From Selaginella moellendorffii (lineage: Eukaryota > Streptophyta > Lycopodiopsida > Selaginellales > Selaginellaceae): a DNA stretch of 64,000 bases. The notes under the pieces are model-generated. The model was not told the origin of the DNA and made no database searches. It saw nothing but the letters and a program-made list of their open reading frames with translations. The stretch spans positions 62,001 through 126,000 of the forward strand of contig NW_003314340.1 in assembly GCF_000143415.4 (NCBI RefSeq), read 5' to 3'. Below are positions 8,814 to 20,008 of the stretch, in pieces. The translations under genes and the position numbers were made by a program. Position 1 is the stretch's first letter, and each line of letters starts with the position of its first letter.

Positions 8814-10850
8814 TCAGCCATGCTGCTCAAACCCTTCAAGACACTTGAAGAGCGGCTCCATCAGGCTCCCATTGCAGAATGCATCGTATATTTTGTCCAG
8901 GTCCTGCTTGGGAGCTCTTCCTTCCAGGCCACCCCCTGTGAGCATCTCCGTGCCCAGTTCATGACGAACAAACTGGTACAGCGGGTATGAGACGCACTTC
9001 TCTATGATATGAGTCGCAGGTTTGTCCAGGGACTCTTTCCTGGTTGTGGCAATCGCCTCCTCCAGTTTTGGTTTCAATCGATCTTTAAACTCGCCAAATT
9101 TCCTGACCGAGCAGCCCTGCGTGGTGGGATTGGCGAGAAAGACTTGCCTCAGCTTGTTTAGTAGTGTGGAGGAGCCGTCCATTGCATCGTCAATGAAGCT
9201 GAACGTATACTGCTTCTCCACTTCGAGCAGCATGCTCTCAACACAGGCAGCCGGGAAGAACTCATCCCCGATCGAGGAGAGAACTTTCATCACAGCTCCT
9301 TGCAATGCCACCTCCAGATGCCTCAGATCGATCGCCTGGCAGATGCCCAACAAGTACGTGGACAGCATCATCTTGAGAATCTCAGCGGCCTCTTCGGATT
9401 TCCTCGCGGAGACGAGTCCGAGAGAGTTGACTGCCTGATTGTGGTGCTCGGCCGTCTGAACGTGGGTGGTGACGGGATTCGCCAAGTATGCAAGCTCGGA
9501 CATGTAGGCAGCCATGGCAATCTCTGCGCAATGGAATCCATAATCAAGGGACGAGTCCGCACCAGCTGACAGGTTGGAAGGCAGCCCGTTGTTGAAGCTG
9601 GCATTGACCAGCTCCGAGAATTGAGCAAAGACGAGCTTCCCGATTGCGGCCAGGGCGATTCTCACGTTGTCCATCGCGACACCGATGGGAGTGCCTTGGA
9701 AGTTTGCACCGTGCAGCGCCTTGTCACGCGCAACGTCGATCACGGGATTGTCGTTGACCGAGTTGATCTCTCGCTCGATGGAGCGAGTTGCATGGCGGAT
9801 GACTTCGATCTGGGGGCCTAGCCATTGCGGAGAGCTTCGTATTGCGTAGTGGTCTTGCCTGAACTTTTTGAGGTTGTCAACCTGGTTCAGTCTAGCTGCG
9901 GACGCCATGAAAGCGCTGTCTTGAAGGACGTGGTTCATGACTGCCGCAGCTTCGATCTGCCCAGGGTGGCGCTTCAGCTTGTGGATGAGCGGATCTACAA
10001 ACTCGCTGCGTGCGTGGATGACTTCGCAAAACATGGCAGTCAGGACTTCAGCAAAGACGACGAGAACGTTGGCATCGAAGCAAACGAGAGATCCCAGAGC
10101 TGCACCCGCCGAAGTCCCATTCACAAGCGCTATTCCTTCCTTGGGCCGCAGTTCGAATGGAGCTTCAACTCCCGCAAGCTTGAGGGCTTCTTGAGCAGAG
10201 GTGACGCTTCCATCTCTGGTGAAAGCTACTGAATCTGGTCTTCCGGTTAGAACGGCTGCAATGTAGGCCAGCGGCATGAGATCCCCCGAAGCAGTGATTG
10301 ATCCTCGGAGAGGAACTTTGGGCGTAACTTGAGCATTGATGAGCTTGACAATGGCATCCAGGATCTCCCAACGTGTTCCCGAGTAGCCTTGCACCAAACA
10401 GTTGGCCCTCACCAGCATGGTGGCGCGCGTGACATGAACAGGCAAGACATTGCTTGGATTGGTGCCCATGATGCCAGCATTCAAGTAGCGGATTAGCTCC
10501 TGCTGTAGGCCCGAGAAATTTGCCGTCCTTCGATTGCAGTGAGCTCCGAAGCCAGTGGAGATTGCATAGGTATCGACTCCTTTCGCGACACTCTCCATGA
10601 CCCACTCTGCGCATTTGTCCACTCGAGATTTGGCACTCTGGACAGCAAGCTCAACATGGACGTGGTCAGCGCGCCTAGCAACTGCTGTGACTTGCTCGAT
10701 TGTCAGGGCAGTGCCCTCGAGCGCTATCATGCTGGCGTTGTCTAAACCCTTGACCATCCTACGAACTTCCTTCAAGTGGCTATCAACTCCATCCATGGGG
10801 TATGCATCTGCACTTCCCATTTCACAAGTCCTAGATCTGATCTCACACAC
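8814..10850 (-). CDS. PAL: Phenylalanine ammonia-lyase family protein (divergent)
   Basis: An uninterrupted 678-residue frame. The MIO prosthetic-group triad is A187-S188-G189 within GSITASGDLMPLAY; the loop Tyr is Y95 in YAISTGFG; SVNDNP, HNQAVNSLGL and the C-terminal lid region are present. The family deaminates Phe to trans-cinnamate, the entry to phenylpropanoids, as cytosolic tetramers. The protein is about 30 residues shorter than angiosperm PALs at the N-terminus; M11 and M19 are alternative starts. Several active-site-loop positions differ from consensus: YAIS for YGVT, GAHCNRR for GATSHRR, and Y122-L123 where PAL has Phe-Leu and bacterial TAL has His-Leu. Substrate preference or mutase activity therefore cannot be assumed. 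The gene has no intron, whereas typical angiosperm PALs have one. Confidence 0.9.
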   Translation of the reverse strand: MCEIRSRTCEMGSADAYPMDGVDSHLKEVRRMVKGLDNASMIALEGTALTIEQVTAVARRADHVHVELAVQSAKSRVDKCAEWVMESVAKGVDTYAISTGFGAHCNRRTANFSGLQQELIRYLNAGIMGTNPSNVLPVHVTRATMLVRANCLVQGYSGTRWEILDAIVKLINAQVTPKVPLRGSITASGDLMPLAYIAAVLTGRPDSVAFTRDGSVTSAQEALKLAGVEAPFELRPKEGIALVNGTSAGAALGSLVCFDANVLVVFAEVLTAMFCEVIHARSEFVDPLIHKLKRHPGQIEAAAVMNHVLQDSAFMASAARLNQVDNLKKFRQDHYAIRSSPQWLGPQIEVIRHATRSIEREINSVNDNPVIDVARDKALHGANFQGTPIGVAMDNVRIALAAIGKLVFAQFSELVNASFNNGLPSNLSAGADSSLDYGFHCAEIAMAAYMSELAYLANPVTTHVQTAEHHNQAVNSLGLVSARKSEEAAEILKMMLSTYLLGICQAIDLRHLEVALQGAVMKVLSSIGDEFFPAACVESMLLEVEKQYTFSFIDDAMDGSSTLLNKLRQVFLANPTTQGCSVRKFGEFKDRLKPKLEEAIATTRKESLDKPATHIIEKCVSYPLYQFVRHELGTEMLTGGGLEGRAPKQDLDKIYDAFCNGSLMEPLFKCLEGFEQHG

Positions 10851-11276
10851 ACCTGAACCGTCTTCGTTCTAATGGCGAAAAGTAGTCGAAATGGGCTCTC
10901 GTTAGCTCTTTCTACGTGGCTCTTGCTGTTTCCTACGCGTTAAGGGAAAGTTGCCATCGGCATGGCGAGCAGGCAAGATAGGAGTAGGGCAGACAAGCCA
11001 TGGCACGCTACCAGGCGCCGGAAGAACTGCCTGAATGCCCAAGATTCCAAAAGGTTACTCAATAACACAAAGTATGTGACTTTGCATTTTTAACAAAGGG
11101 TAGACTGTCATGGCTGTGAAGCACCAGCTAATCCCCCATGCAATTGAGCTCACCCACGTTCAAACACGAGGGAATTTTGCTCGCCACATTAAAAGTTTAG
11201 CATCAAATTCTTTCTTAACCTTCTATGGTTTATATGAAACTTGATGACATCCAACTATTATGTCTCCACTCATTTA
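10851..11276. other. Intergenic, PAL upstream region
   Basis: About 425 bp between the PAL start and the 3' end of the BAHD gene. No reading frame or repeat of note. It should contain the PAL promoter. Confidence 0.4.
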
Positions 11277-12634
11277 TCATTTGGTTTCACAAGACAAGTA
11301 TGCGCTCCACGCGTCTTCGAGGAGACGTCTCAACCTCTCCAGTGTCCCTGTTGGTAAAGTTATGGTGACTTCAATCCCCTGGGGTGATCTTGGATGAGGA
11401 TTGAACATGCAAAGTCCATCCAATCCAAGCCTCTCCAATCCAACATGCCGCACGGCTTCTGGTCTCCCCCATCCCAAATCAATCTCGTAGTACCGGAACC
11501 GCGGCGAGCTCGAGCACAACATGTTACAATTCTTGCCAAGCTTGTCCGCTGCAATGCCCTTGGAGCTAAGCTTCTTCGTGATCCCCTCCATGCCAAAGCT
11601 CGTCGAAACTGCATCCTCCAGCAAGCTTGCAGCATGGCGGAGGCCACCTTTCCGGAGCTCACCAGCAGTCGTCGTTGACACCGCGTGGAGCACTGCATTC
11701 CCAAAGAACTCGTCCGGCAGCTGAGGAGCTAGCCTTTTCCTGCAGTTGGCAGCCATGGAATTGGTGGTGCTCGTGGAATCGGGCAGATCCCTCGCTGCAC
11801 ACATGTTGATCCAGATGTGAGCACTTAGCACTTTGAAACTCGATAACCCGGCGCCAGCCATCTCCTTGATCTTGTCAATGTAGTCTCTCTCGAAGCAGAA
11901 GATTCGACCGCTCATCGCTATGTTACCGGACTTTGGAAGATCATGGCCGCTTGCAACCGGCGAGAAATCACTTGCTCTCGGGTAGTCCAGCTGCTGGGGC
12001 CCGAGATCTCGATCAATGCGAGGAACTTGGCTAATCTCACCTTTGAGACAACTCTCTGCCCAAGATACTAGGAAATGCACCCGGCCAGTTCCATCAGCTA
12101 ATGCATGGTCCGCAGCCCAAAGCCACCGAAATGCCTCCGCACGAGAACCTTGTCACCTAGATGAAATCCAGGGGATGAAATCCTCAAGAAACGCTGGTCA
12201 CTGGTTACCTGGATGCTTAGCAGCGGGCTTCCGAGTGGTGCCGCAGAGCTTCCATACTTGCCACTTCGAATCAGAGCCGAGAAGTCGGGCGATGGCTGAG
12301 AGTAGTCGAGCTTGTCAAGCGGAAAGTCGGCTCTTGCCACTGTCCACTCGACACCAGCGGCATTGCAGTCGATTCCATACGAGTTGCCATCGCTGGAGAG
12401 CGCCAGGCGCCCAGCTGCAGGGTAGAAGTGGAGCAGAACTTTAGAGAGTGAGAGCCTCGCTTGGTGGATCAAGCTCAGGTTCTGCGCGTCCGAGCGAGAG
12501 CCTGGATAGAACGCAACACCTTGCATATAGGGATGGAAGATGTATTTCATATCAAACTGGGAGAGAGGAAGGAAGCAGCTTGGAGTTGGGGATAGCGGCT
12601 CAAGCATGAGGCGCTCAATCTCCTCGACCTTCAT
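11277..12634 (-). pseudogene. BAHD acyltransferase with a one-base frameshift at the HXXXD motif
   Basis: Exon 1 is 12634-12209 and exon 2 is 12156-11277, with a 52-nt intron. The splice SIQ|VTRFSCGG restores the conserved VTRFxCGG block, and HALADG, DLGWG (the DFGWG motif) and the C-terminus follow. Exon 2, however, is 880 nt long. The frame entering from VTRFSCGGISVALGCG runs into a stop, while the HALAD frame needs one base fewer at about 12108-12110 (a CC that should be C). With that base discounted the protein would be about 434 residues, with the usual eight residues between CGG and HXXXD. BAHD enzymes acylate alcohols or amines from acyl-CoA. Either the gene is newly dead or the base is a sequence error. 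It lies next to PAL on the same strand. Confidence 0.8.
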
Positions 12635-12774
12635 GATCTTTGTGGAGTGTAGAGCCCTTTCAAGAAATCGCGTTATATTGTTCTCTTCAAACGATTAGAT
12701 TTTAATAACTAGACAAGATTTTCTTAGCTGCGAGGAAGATCTCCGCTGGAAAATGGAAACGGAAGCACGCTCGC

Positions 12775-13570
<796 letters not shown>

Positions 13571-13613
13571 CGCCGATCCTCCAGCGCTCCCGCCCGCCCG
13601 CCCGCCGGCAAGA

Positions 13614-13628
13614 TCCCTAAACCCTAGG
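13614..13628. promoter_or_regulatory. Telo-box next to RPS9
   Basis: CCCTAAACCCTAGG at about 13615-13628 contains AAACCCTA. Such interstitial telomere motifs are common just upstream of, or in the leaders of, plant ribosomal-protein genes. Function here is inferred from position. Confidence 0.5.
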
Positions 13629-13710
13629 TTCGCTCTAAGCCCTACGATCAGCCCTAAATCAAACGGCCCAAATTTGGAGAACGATCGTTATAAAATTCCT
13701 TGATCAGGTT

Positions 13711-14772
13711 ATGGTTAAGAAAAGAGCGATGTGTGAGGAGGTGTTTAGGCTGTTCCTCAGGGATATCTTAGAGATGGTTCCAGTAGAGGTTTTGACTGGT
13801 AGTGTGAGATTGGTTTGTCAAAGTTGGGCAGCGTGCTCACGCGAGATTCTAAAAAACTTATGCTTTTTGCAACTCCGGACATGGAAGTTCGTAACTAGTA
13901 TCAGGCTTGATCTTGTTCTAAGACAGAGCAGAGACGGGGAATTGTCATGGAAGGAGATGCCATTGACATTTTTGATGGATTTTGTGCGCAGGCAAACTCT
14001 CCCGCGGGGTTATCATCCTCTTTACCCTAGAGGCTCCATGGCCTACGATCATGACAGCAACCTTGCCTTCTTCTTGTTTTCTAGTTCGAATCGCTTCGCT
14101 AGTATATGGACAGTATTTGTGTGTGATTTTTTCTCCAAACGAGTGAAGGCACTGCCCAGTTTTGAATCTTACAATAAGTATTTCCTTGAAATGGCCATAG
14201 CGAGTGACAAGAATGCAAAACGATACAAGCTTATTGTGCCTATGGTCGATGGTGGAAAATGGGACTCTGTGTGGATGTTTGACTCGAGTGCAAATGCATG
14301 GAAGGAAATCGACGGCTCGGCAGAGTACTGTATGGTCAGTGCAATTTCTCACGGAGGTGAATGGTATGAGTTGAAGGCTTTTCGATCAGAGGGCACTCAT
14401 GAGAAGCTATTAGGATCACAGTTGCTAAAGCTTAGCCGCGGGGAGTGTACAATTGGAGAAATCAAGCTGGACTGGCTGTCATCCGTAAAGCTTGAGAAGT
14501 GGCAGGATGGTTTCTTAGTTGCTCAGTATAATCCTGGTCTTGCAGTTCTCAGGCTTTGGGAAGTGGTGGGGAGCAAGGTTAAGGAGATTGCATGCTTGAC
14601 TGGAATTGATCATCCAGATGAGTGGGGCATCAAGGCTTGGAATGACAAGGTTTATATAGCGTTACTGAGGCAATTAGAGTGGTATAAACTTATGGAATGG
14701 AGTCATGGAGTATGGAAGGAACTCTTGGCTACAAAAGGATGCAGTAAACTTGTCCATGTCCAGCTTGTTTAA
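13711..14772 (+). CDS. F-box protein (intact copy B)
   Basis: An intronless 353-residue frame. An F-box-like segment occupies residues about 10-45 (FLRDILEMVPVEVLTGSV, RLVCQSWAACSREI). The remainder resembles the degenerate kelch or associated domain of plant F-box proteins, with repeated WKEI/W-type strands (SSANAWKEIDGS, HGGEWYELKAF). F-box proteins are substrate adaptors of SCF ubiquitin ligases. It is the only intact member of a local family that also includes pseudogenes at 345-1393 and 16500-18340. Transcription diverges from RPS9, 140 bp apart. Confidence 0.75.
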   Translation: MVKKRAMCEEVFRLFLRDILEMVPVEVLTGSVRLVCQSWAACSREILKNLCFLQLRTWKFVTSIRLDLVLRQSRDGELSWKEMPLTFLMDFVRRQTLPRGYHPLYPRGSMAYDHDSNLAFFLFSSSNRFASIWTVFVCDFFSKRVKALPSFESYNKYFLEMAIASDKNAKRYKLIVPMVDGGKWDSVWMFDSSANAWKEIDGSAEYCMVSAISHGGEWYELKAFRSEGTHEKLLGSQLLKLSRGECTIGEIKLDWLSSVKLEKWQDGFLVAQYNPGLAVLRLWEVVGSKVKEIACLTGIDHPDEWGIKAWNDKVYIALLRQLEWYKLMEWSHGVWKELLATKGCSKLVHVQLV

Positions 14773-15367
14773 TCCTGTTAACACTTCTCATTGATCAATC
14801 AAGATGGTTTATCTACGATGCAGTACTTCCAGAGATGCGCCAGGTGGTGTTTAGGCTGCTCCTTGCTTACAGCACATGGATCTTTAGTTAGTATTAAAAA
14901 TTTACTTTGTATATCAACCTCCTCGGTACTGAAGCAATCAGACTGAAGCATAACATTTCTTCTTGGCTCCAGAAATCTGCTTGTTCTTCCTGCCAAAACA
15001 CTCATTGGTGAGAACGAGCGCACATACTCGACAGCCAGTTTTGGCCAGCTTTGCCGCTGCCATTGCAATGGCATTGCCTCAACATCCCGCGCTCTGTAAC
15101 CGATCCAAGAGAAATGCATAATACAGCACCCCCCTCTCTTATGTGGCTGCCTATTTGCCATGTTCACTCGCCTCCTCTGTAGTCACACCTAGCTCTGCAC
15201 CCTAAATGTTTAACGACTAACGTTAAATTTTAATTAGTAGATGTTGTTAACTAATATGTTAATGACTATAATTTTATAATTAGCCAGTGAATGAACTTAT
15301 AAGTATATAACCTATTATTGGTTTAGGTTTTTCTATATTTTCTTTTTTATTTTATTCATTCTCTTTA
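14773..15367. other. Intergenic with F-box-copy 3' flank
   Basis: The first 60 bp (TTTAATCCTG, then ATCAAGATGGTTTAT) align with the 3' flank of the F-box pseudogene near 18330-18400, so duplication extended past the stop. A 122-residue minus frame at 14799-15167 has no recognisable domain and is not called. From about 15190 the sequence becomes strongly AT-rich, entering the transposon. Confidence 0.5.
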
Positions 15368-16075
15368 GTGACCACAAGATCTCTTAAAACTAATACATGG
15401 TTTGCAAATAGTAATCTTACATTTACTCAAATGCTTAGAGTAATGTATTGTTGGTGCATTAAAATGCCATAAAATCAAACTTATATTTAGTGTAGTATTA
15501 AAAGTGAGCACACAACAACAAATTGGTATAACTTTTGTTGTGATATCTATATTATCACATTATAACAAGGTAGTCAAAAGATTGGTGGTCCAGGAAGAAT
15601 TGTGGAAATTGATGAAAGTAAGTTTGGTAAGCAGAAATATAATCATGGTAGAAGAGTAGAAGGTCAATAAATTTTTGGAGAAATTAAACATGATTTAGAT
15701 CAAATATTTATGGTTCTGATGGCTGATCATACTGCACAAACTTTAACTAATATATTATATACATATGTTAAACCAGGTAAGCTCTATTTCTATTATTATT
15801 CTTAACTAGTAATTATAATTAATTTTTTAGAAACAATTATATATAGTTATTTTTGGGCTGGTTATGATTCAAAATGGTTGAATCAATTGAACTTTATTCA
15901 TTATACAGTCAACCAATCCCAGAATTTTATTGATCCCATAACTAGAATTCATACAAATTGTATTGAATCAACATGGAATGCAGTGAAAAGATCCTTTCCT
16001 CACTAATATAAGAAAAGGATTATACAACTTTTACTTTCAAGAATATATTTAGCAAAAAATATATATTGAAAGAAA
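15368..16075 (+). mobile_element. Merlin-superfamily (IS1016/ISXO2-like DDE) transposase, degenerate
   Basis: Conceptual translation in one frame gives TNTWFANSNLTFTQML, NWYNFCCDIY, KIGGPGRIVEIDESKFGKQK, then, across a probable 54-nt GT-AG intron (15777-15830), FWAGYDSKW, HYTVNQSQNFIDPITRIHTN and ESTWNAVKR. These are the conserved blocks of the ISXO2-like transposase found in eukaryotic Merlin elements. Several in-frame stops occur (about 15500-15670 and near 16005). The second catalytic Asp (normally in an SD..W context) appears lost, while the first Asp (VEIDES) and the Glu (CIEST) remain. The element is dead. AT-rich flanks extend from about 15190 to 16210. Terminal repeats are not convincingly resolved. 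Confidence 0.75.
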
Positions 16076-16499
16076 GGAAGTTGCATTTAATATTCTATGC
16101 AGTCATATTAAGCTATACAATCAAGATAATGCTGTTAAGTAGAATAAATAGTATAATTGATTTTTTTACTTTTAAATACTTAAAAATAATTTAAAACAAT
16201 ATATTAGAACAATGGCATGCCCGTGTAAGCTATGAGGTGGCATGCAAATCCAAATAAGCAAATGGGGCCCACCCTAAATAAAGGGGGTGCTATTCTACCC
16301 ACTGATTTCTCCATCGCATTGCCCTCGAGATCCCTCCCTTCCCTACTCCAGCTGCTGTCGATCCATTCCCTAGCATCAGCGCCCCAATGCAATGGCGCGG
16401 GCAGTGTGGAGAAGAAAGCCTGCTAGAACATGAAGATTCCCACCAAGAATTAAAGAATTCTTGTTTTAAACATGTATCAAAACGGAATTTCTCAAAAAT

Positions 16500-18340
16500 C
16501 ATTTTAAAAAGGTGTGCGTGCAGTGCTGGTAGTAGGGTGCACGCGAAAGAAGCTCGTGCTATTTGCAACTCCGGGCGAGTTCTACATGTAAGTTCCCAAC
16601 TAATCTCAAGCTTGATGTTCTACGACAGAGCAAAAACGGGGAATTATCATGGATGGAGATACCATTGAACTTCTTGATGGATCTTGAGGTACAAAGTGGC
16701 CTCTTGAGAGTAACCTTGCCTTCTTGTTTGGGAGTTCGAATATATAGACAGTATTTGTGTGTGATCCTTTCTCCAGGAAAGTGAAGGCACTGCCCTGAAA
16801 ACTAGCAGAAAATATAGTGAGTGGCAATGATGCAAGACGATACAAGCTTGTTGTGCCTATGATTGCATCACCCAATTCTGTGTCAATTAACTACATTAAC
16901 TCCATTTATCAATTAAATTTGATTCCTACTTTAATTTAACTTACAGGTAGGAGCTCCTTCGCCTTCTCATTCTCCTGGAATGCCTGGTGGATTAGAATGT
17001 GGGCAAAGTGGTGGTATAGTTCTGTTCACAGGTCTACGAAATTCTCACCATTCCCACTCCACCGTCCGGTTGGAGACAAGATAGTTCTGCAATATGATGC
17101 AAAGGTAGAAGCCTTTTTCTAGCCTGAATTTAGATTCTCGTCCTATAAGGTTTCTGTGTTTGATTCTATCGTGAAGACGGTGTCTAGGAAGGGCTCTGCA
17201 TTTAAAATGGAAAGGTTTTCAAGCTAGGAGAGCATGTAGACAGTTGGAGAAGTTTTCTTTTCGAGTTTGACATGCAGTTTGATTCAGCCAATGTGGCATC
17301 TACAACTGTGACTTTGTAAGAAACCTTGTATCAAGGTTCGGACTACTAACGACTTTACAGGTGAAACAAGCCTTACTTTAGACGTTGATCCTAAATGGGA
17401 TGTTTGACAATGCTCCACACTGACAAGAGGAATGAAGGTTTGTTTCCTTACCTTTGAAATATTAGAAGGTTGTAATGCAGTGCTTTGTATAGATTACATC
17501 TTGAATGAGTCTTGCAACTTGTATGGCTTCACGCCTCTGAGGTATGAATTTTCTCAACATACAAATACTTGAATGACAAAAGATCTTCACCTTTGCTAGT
17601 AACTCTGCTGCACAATTATGGTCACAAATATATTTTTAAGTCACTATAAATTTGTTTTCATATTGTATGGTCAATAGCTCAACTGAGTACTTTGCAAACA
17701 GTGCAATTTCTAGTGGAGGTGAATGGTGGGTTAGGGGAGCAATTAAAATCCCACTTGCTAAAGCTTTGTTGCAGGGAGTGTACAGTTGGAGTAATCAAGG
17801 TGGACTAGTCTCAATGGTGTCATGGAAGTTGGACTTTTTGATAGATTTTGTGTCCAGGCAAAGAGTTAAGGGCTAACTATAGAGGTTCCATGGCCTACGA
17901 CCAGTTTTAAATCTTGGAGAGAATATCCCCAAGCTTGTGCTTTTAGGGTGTTTGAAGCAAAATACAGGCGGATTGTATAATTGGAGAAATCAAGCTTAGC
18001 TCACCGCCATCCTGAGAATTATTCATGCTTGGCAGGATGGTTTCTTAGTTGCTAGTCCTGCAGTCCTCAGGGAAGTGGTGGAGAGCAATGAATGAGATTT
18101 AGAATCAAAATCCAGATGTTTGGGGATGAACTTCAGTGGGGATGAACTCCCACCATCTTACCATCAGCTCAAATGGAGGAGCTGCAACTAGAGAGTGTAG
18201 GGAGTTTTAAGTTCATAGTTGTACCCCTTGGTCCTGAAGCCAATAAAGTGGTATAAACTGTCTAGCAGCAGCTCTTGCTTGGAGAAGATACGGGAAAATA
18301 CACTGATCTTGTCCGCGTTCAGCTTGTCTAATCCTGTAGC
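16500..18340 (+). pseudogene. F-box pseudogene (copy C), split and rearranged
   Basis: 16560-16860 matches the middle of the intact F-box gene (LKLDVLRQSKNGELSW, MEIPLNFLMDL; then the motif before PM at 16860). Homology resumes at about 17668-17830 (SAISSGGEWW; LLQGVYSWSNQGG) and again at 17840-18340, with partly repeated order (a second copy of the DFV.RQ segment at 17850). About 800 bp of unrelated sequence (16862-17660) separates the parts. Stops and frameshifts are frequent. Its 3' flank runs tail-to-tail into the PPR gene at 18368. Confidence 0.7.
16862..17660. other. Insertion splitting F-box copy C, unidentified
   Basis: No counterpart in the intact F-box gene. A plus-strand stretch near 17030-17210 reads KFSPFPLHRPVGDKIVLQYD and EFRFSSYKVSVFDSIVKTV with one stop, suggesting an old coding fragment, but I do not recognise it. 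No terminal repeats seen. Confidence 0.35.
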
Positions 18341-18367
18341 CTCACAACCATTGACATTTTTCATGGA

Positions 18368-20008
18368 TCAAACAAGATGGTTTGTATATGATGAAGTTGA
18401 CGACAAGTTTGTGAGCATCACGTACTTCTCCCTACATTCCCCATGCACTCTGTGCGACACCCGCCACCCTCTTTGCAAATCCCCATGCAGCTGGCAAGCG
18501 CCCAACAGGCTCAGCTGCGCGGTCAGGAAAGGTGGCAAACTCTCGAGCAGCTCCTCAGCTCGATCCAGCTGACCCGCCCTGGACAAAACATCAACCATGC
18601 ACCCAAAATGCACAGCCTCGGGGCAAATCCCGTGATCTCCTCTCATAGAAGCGAAGAACTCCCATCCCTGATCCACCATTCCATAGTAGCTACAGGCCGA
18701 GAGGATGTTTACAAAGGTGACGCTGTTTGGGGCGAGGCCCTCGAGCGCCATGCCGCCGTACAGCTCCAGCGCCTCCGCGGACCGCCCGTGCTGGGCGTAC
18801 GACGCGATCATGGCCGTCCACGCCACGACGCTTCCCGTACAGTGGCGGTCGAACACCGCCCGCGCCTCGCCCAGGCTGCCCCGCTTGCCGTACATGTCCA
18901 GCAGCGCCGTGGCCACGAACCCGTTGGTCATGAGGCCCATCGCGTCTGTACGGTCGTGGATCTGCCGGCCCAGCTGGAGCGTCCCCGCCATGGCGCACGC
19001 GTCCAGCAGCGTCACAAACGTGAACTCGTCCGACGCCACGCCCTCGTGGTCCATCCTGACGTGGACGTCCAGTGCCACGCTGGAATGCCCGTTCTGGGCA
19101 TATGCCGCGAGCATCGAGTTCCAGGACGTGAGCGAGCGGCGGAGGATGGATCTAAACACCGCTTCCGCCTCCGCCACCTCGCTGCTCCTCCCATACATCG
19201 TGACCAGCGAATTCGCCAGGAAAACGTTGGATCCCAGCCCACCGGCGATGATCCTTTCGTGGATTTGCTTTCCCAGCGCCAGGGATCCGGGGCAATCGCA
19301 GCACGCCACCAGCGCCGCCACGAAAGTGATCTCGTTGCTCGCGATCCCCTCGAGATCCATGCGACGGAAGAGGAGGATGGCCTCGCCGCCATGCCCGGAT
19401 CCCGCCAGCGCCGCCACCATGGAGCTCATGGACACCACGTCGCGGGAGTTCGTCTTGGAGAAGACCTCGCGCGCCTCGGCGATGCTGCCGCAGCTCGAGT
19501 ACATGTTGATGAGCGCGGTGGCGACGACGAGATTGGATTCGTGGCCGCCGCTGCGCAGCCGCGCGTGGATCTCTCGCCCCTGCCGGAGATCTCTCTTGCC
19601 CGAGAGCGCGCCCAGGATGCTGCTAAAGGTCATCTCGTCCGGGGCGACGCCCTCGCAGTCCATCTCGCGGAGGAGGCGCAGGGCCAGGACGCCATCGCCG
19701 TTTTGGACGCTGGCCACGATCATGATCGTCCACGAGTAGACGTTGCGATCCTGGATGGTGAGGAAGACGGCGGTGGCGGAGTCGAGATCGCCGCAGCGGC
19801 CATAGGCTTCGACGAGATTGTTGCAGAGGAATCGGTCGCGGTGGATGCCGCTGGAGACCATCCGGGCGTGGATTTGATCGCACTCTTCCAGGAGCTGGCA
19901 TTGCTTGAGCAAAGAGACGCATCTCCTCACGCCCTCCGCGGCATTGGGATTGCTCGCCGGGAGAAGAGTGGCGCCACTCGGCTGTGGCGGGAAGAGTGTT
20001 GTGCTCAT
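18368..20008 (-). CDS. PLS-class pentatricopeptide repeat protein, no E/DYW extension
   Basis: An intronless 546-residue frame with about ten PPR motifs in P-L-S order (for example LVEAYGRCGDLDSATAVF, INMYSSCGSIAEAREVF, LLDMYGKRGSLGEARAVF, MVDVLSRAGQLDRAEELL). These proteins bind specific organellar RNA sites, one repeat per base. The E and DYW domains are missing: after LLGACQLHGDLQRGW the protein ends with a short tail that runs to the F-box remnant boundary, and the same tail sequence is found inverted at 262-345. The gene may be truncated by the duplication that joined it to the F-box copy, or it may work with a DYW partner in trans. The start lies just after an AACCCTAAAAC leader. Confidence 0.82.
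   Translation of the reverse strand: MSTTLFPPQPSGATLLPASNPNAAEGVRRCVSLLKQCQLLEECDQIHARMVSSGIHRDRFLCNNLVEAYGRCGDLDSATAVFLTIQDRNVYSWTIMIVASVQNGDGVLALRLLREMDCEGVAPDEMTFSSILGALSGKRDLRQGREIHARLRSGGHESNLVVATALINMYSSCGSIAEAREVFSKTNSRDVVSMSSMVAALAGSGHGGEAILLFRRMDLEGIASNEITFVAALVACCDCPGSLALGKQIHERIIAGGLGSNVFLANSLVTMYGRSSEVAEAEAVFRSILRRSLTSWNSMLAAYAQNGHSSVALDVHVRMDHEGVASDEFTFVTLLDACAMAGTLQLGRQIHDRTDAMGLMTNGFVATALLDMYGKRGSLGEARAVFDRHCTGSVVAWTAMIASYAQHGRSAEALELYGGMALEGLAPNSVTFVNILSACSYYGMVDQGWEFFASMRGDHGICPEAVHFGCMVDVLSRAGQLDRAEELLESLPPFLTAQLSLLGACQLHGDLQRGWRVSHRVHGECREKYVMLTNLSSTSSYTNHLV

Noticed and set aside
14799-15167. 122-codon minus frame after the F-box gene
   Set aside because: Overlaps duplicated F-box 3' flank and has no recognisable domain.
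15120-16300. Possible terminal inverted repeats of the Merlin element (GCACCCCC near 15133 and its complement near 16285)
   Set aside because: Only short patches match; not enough to claim element ends.
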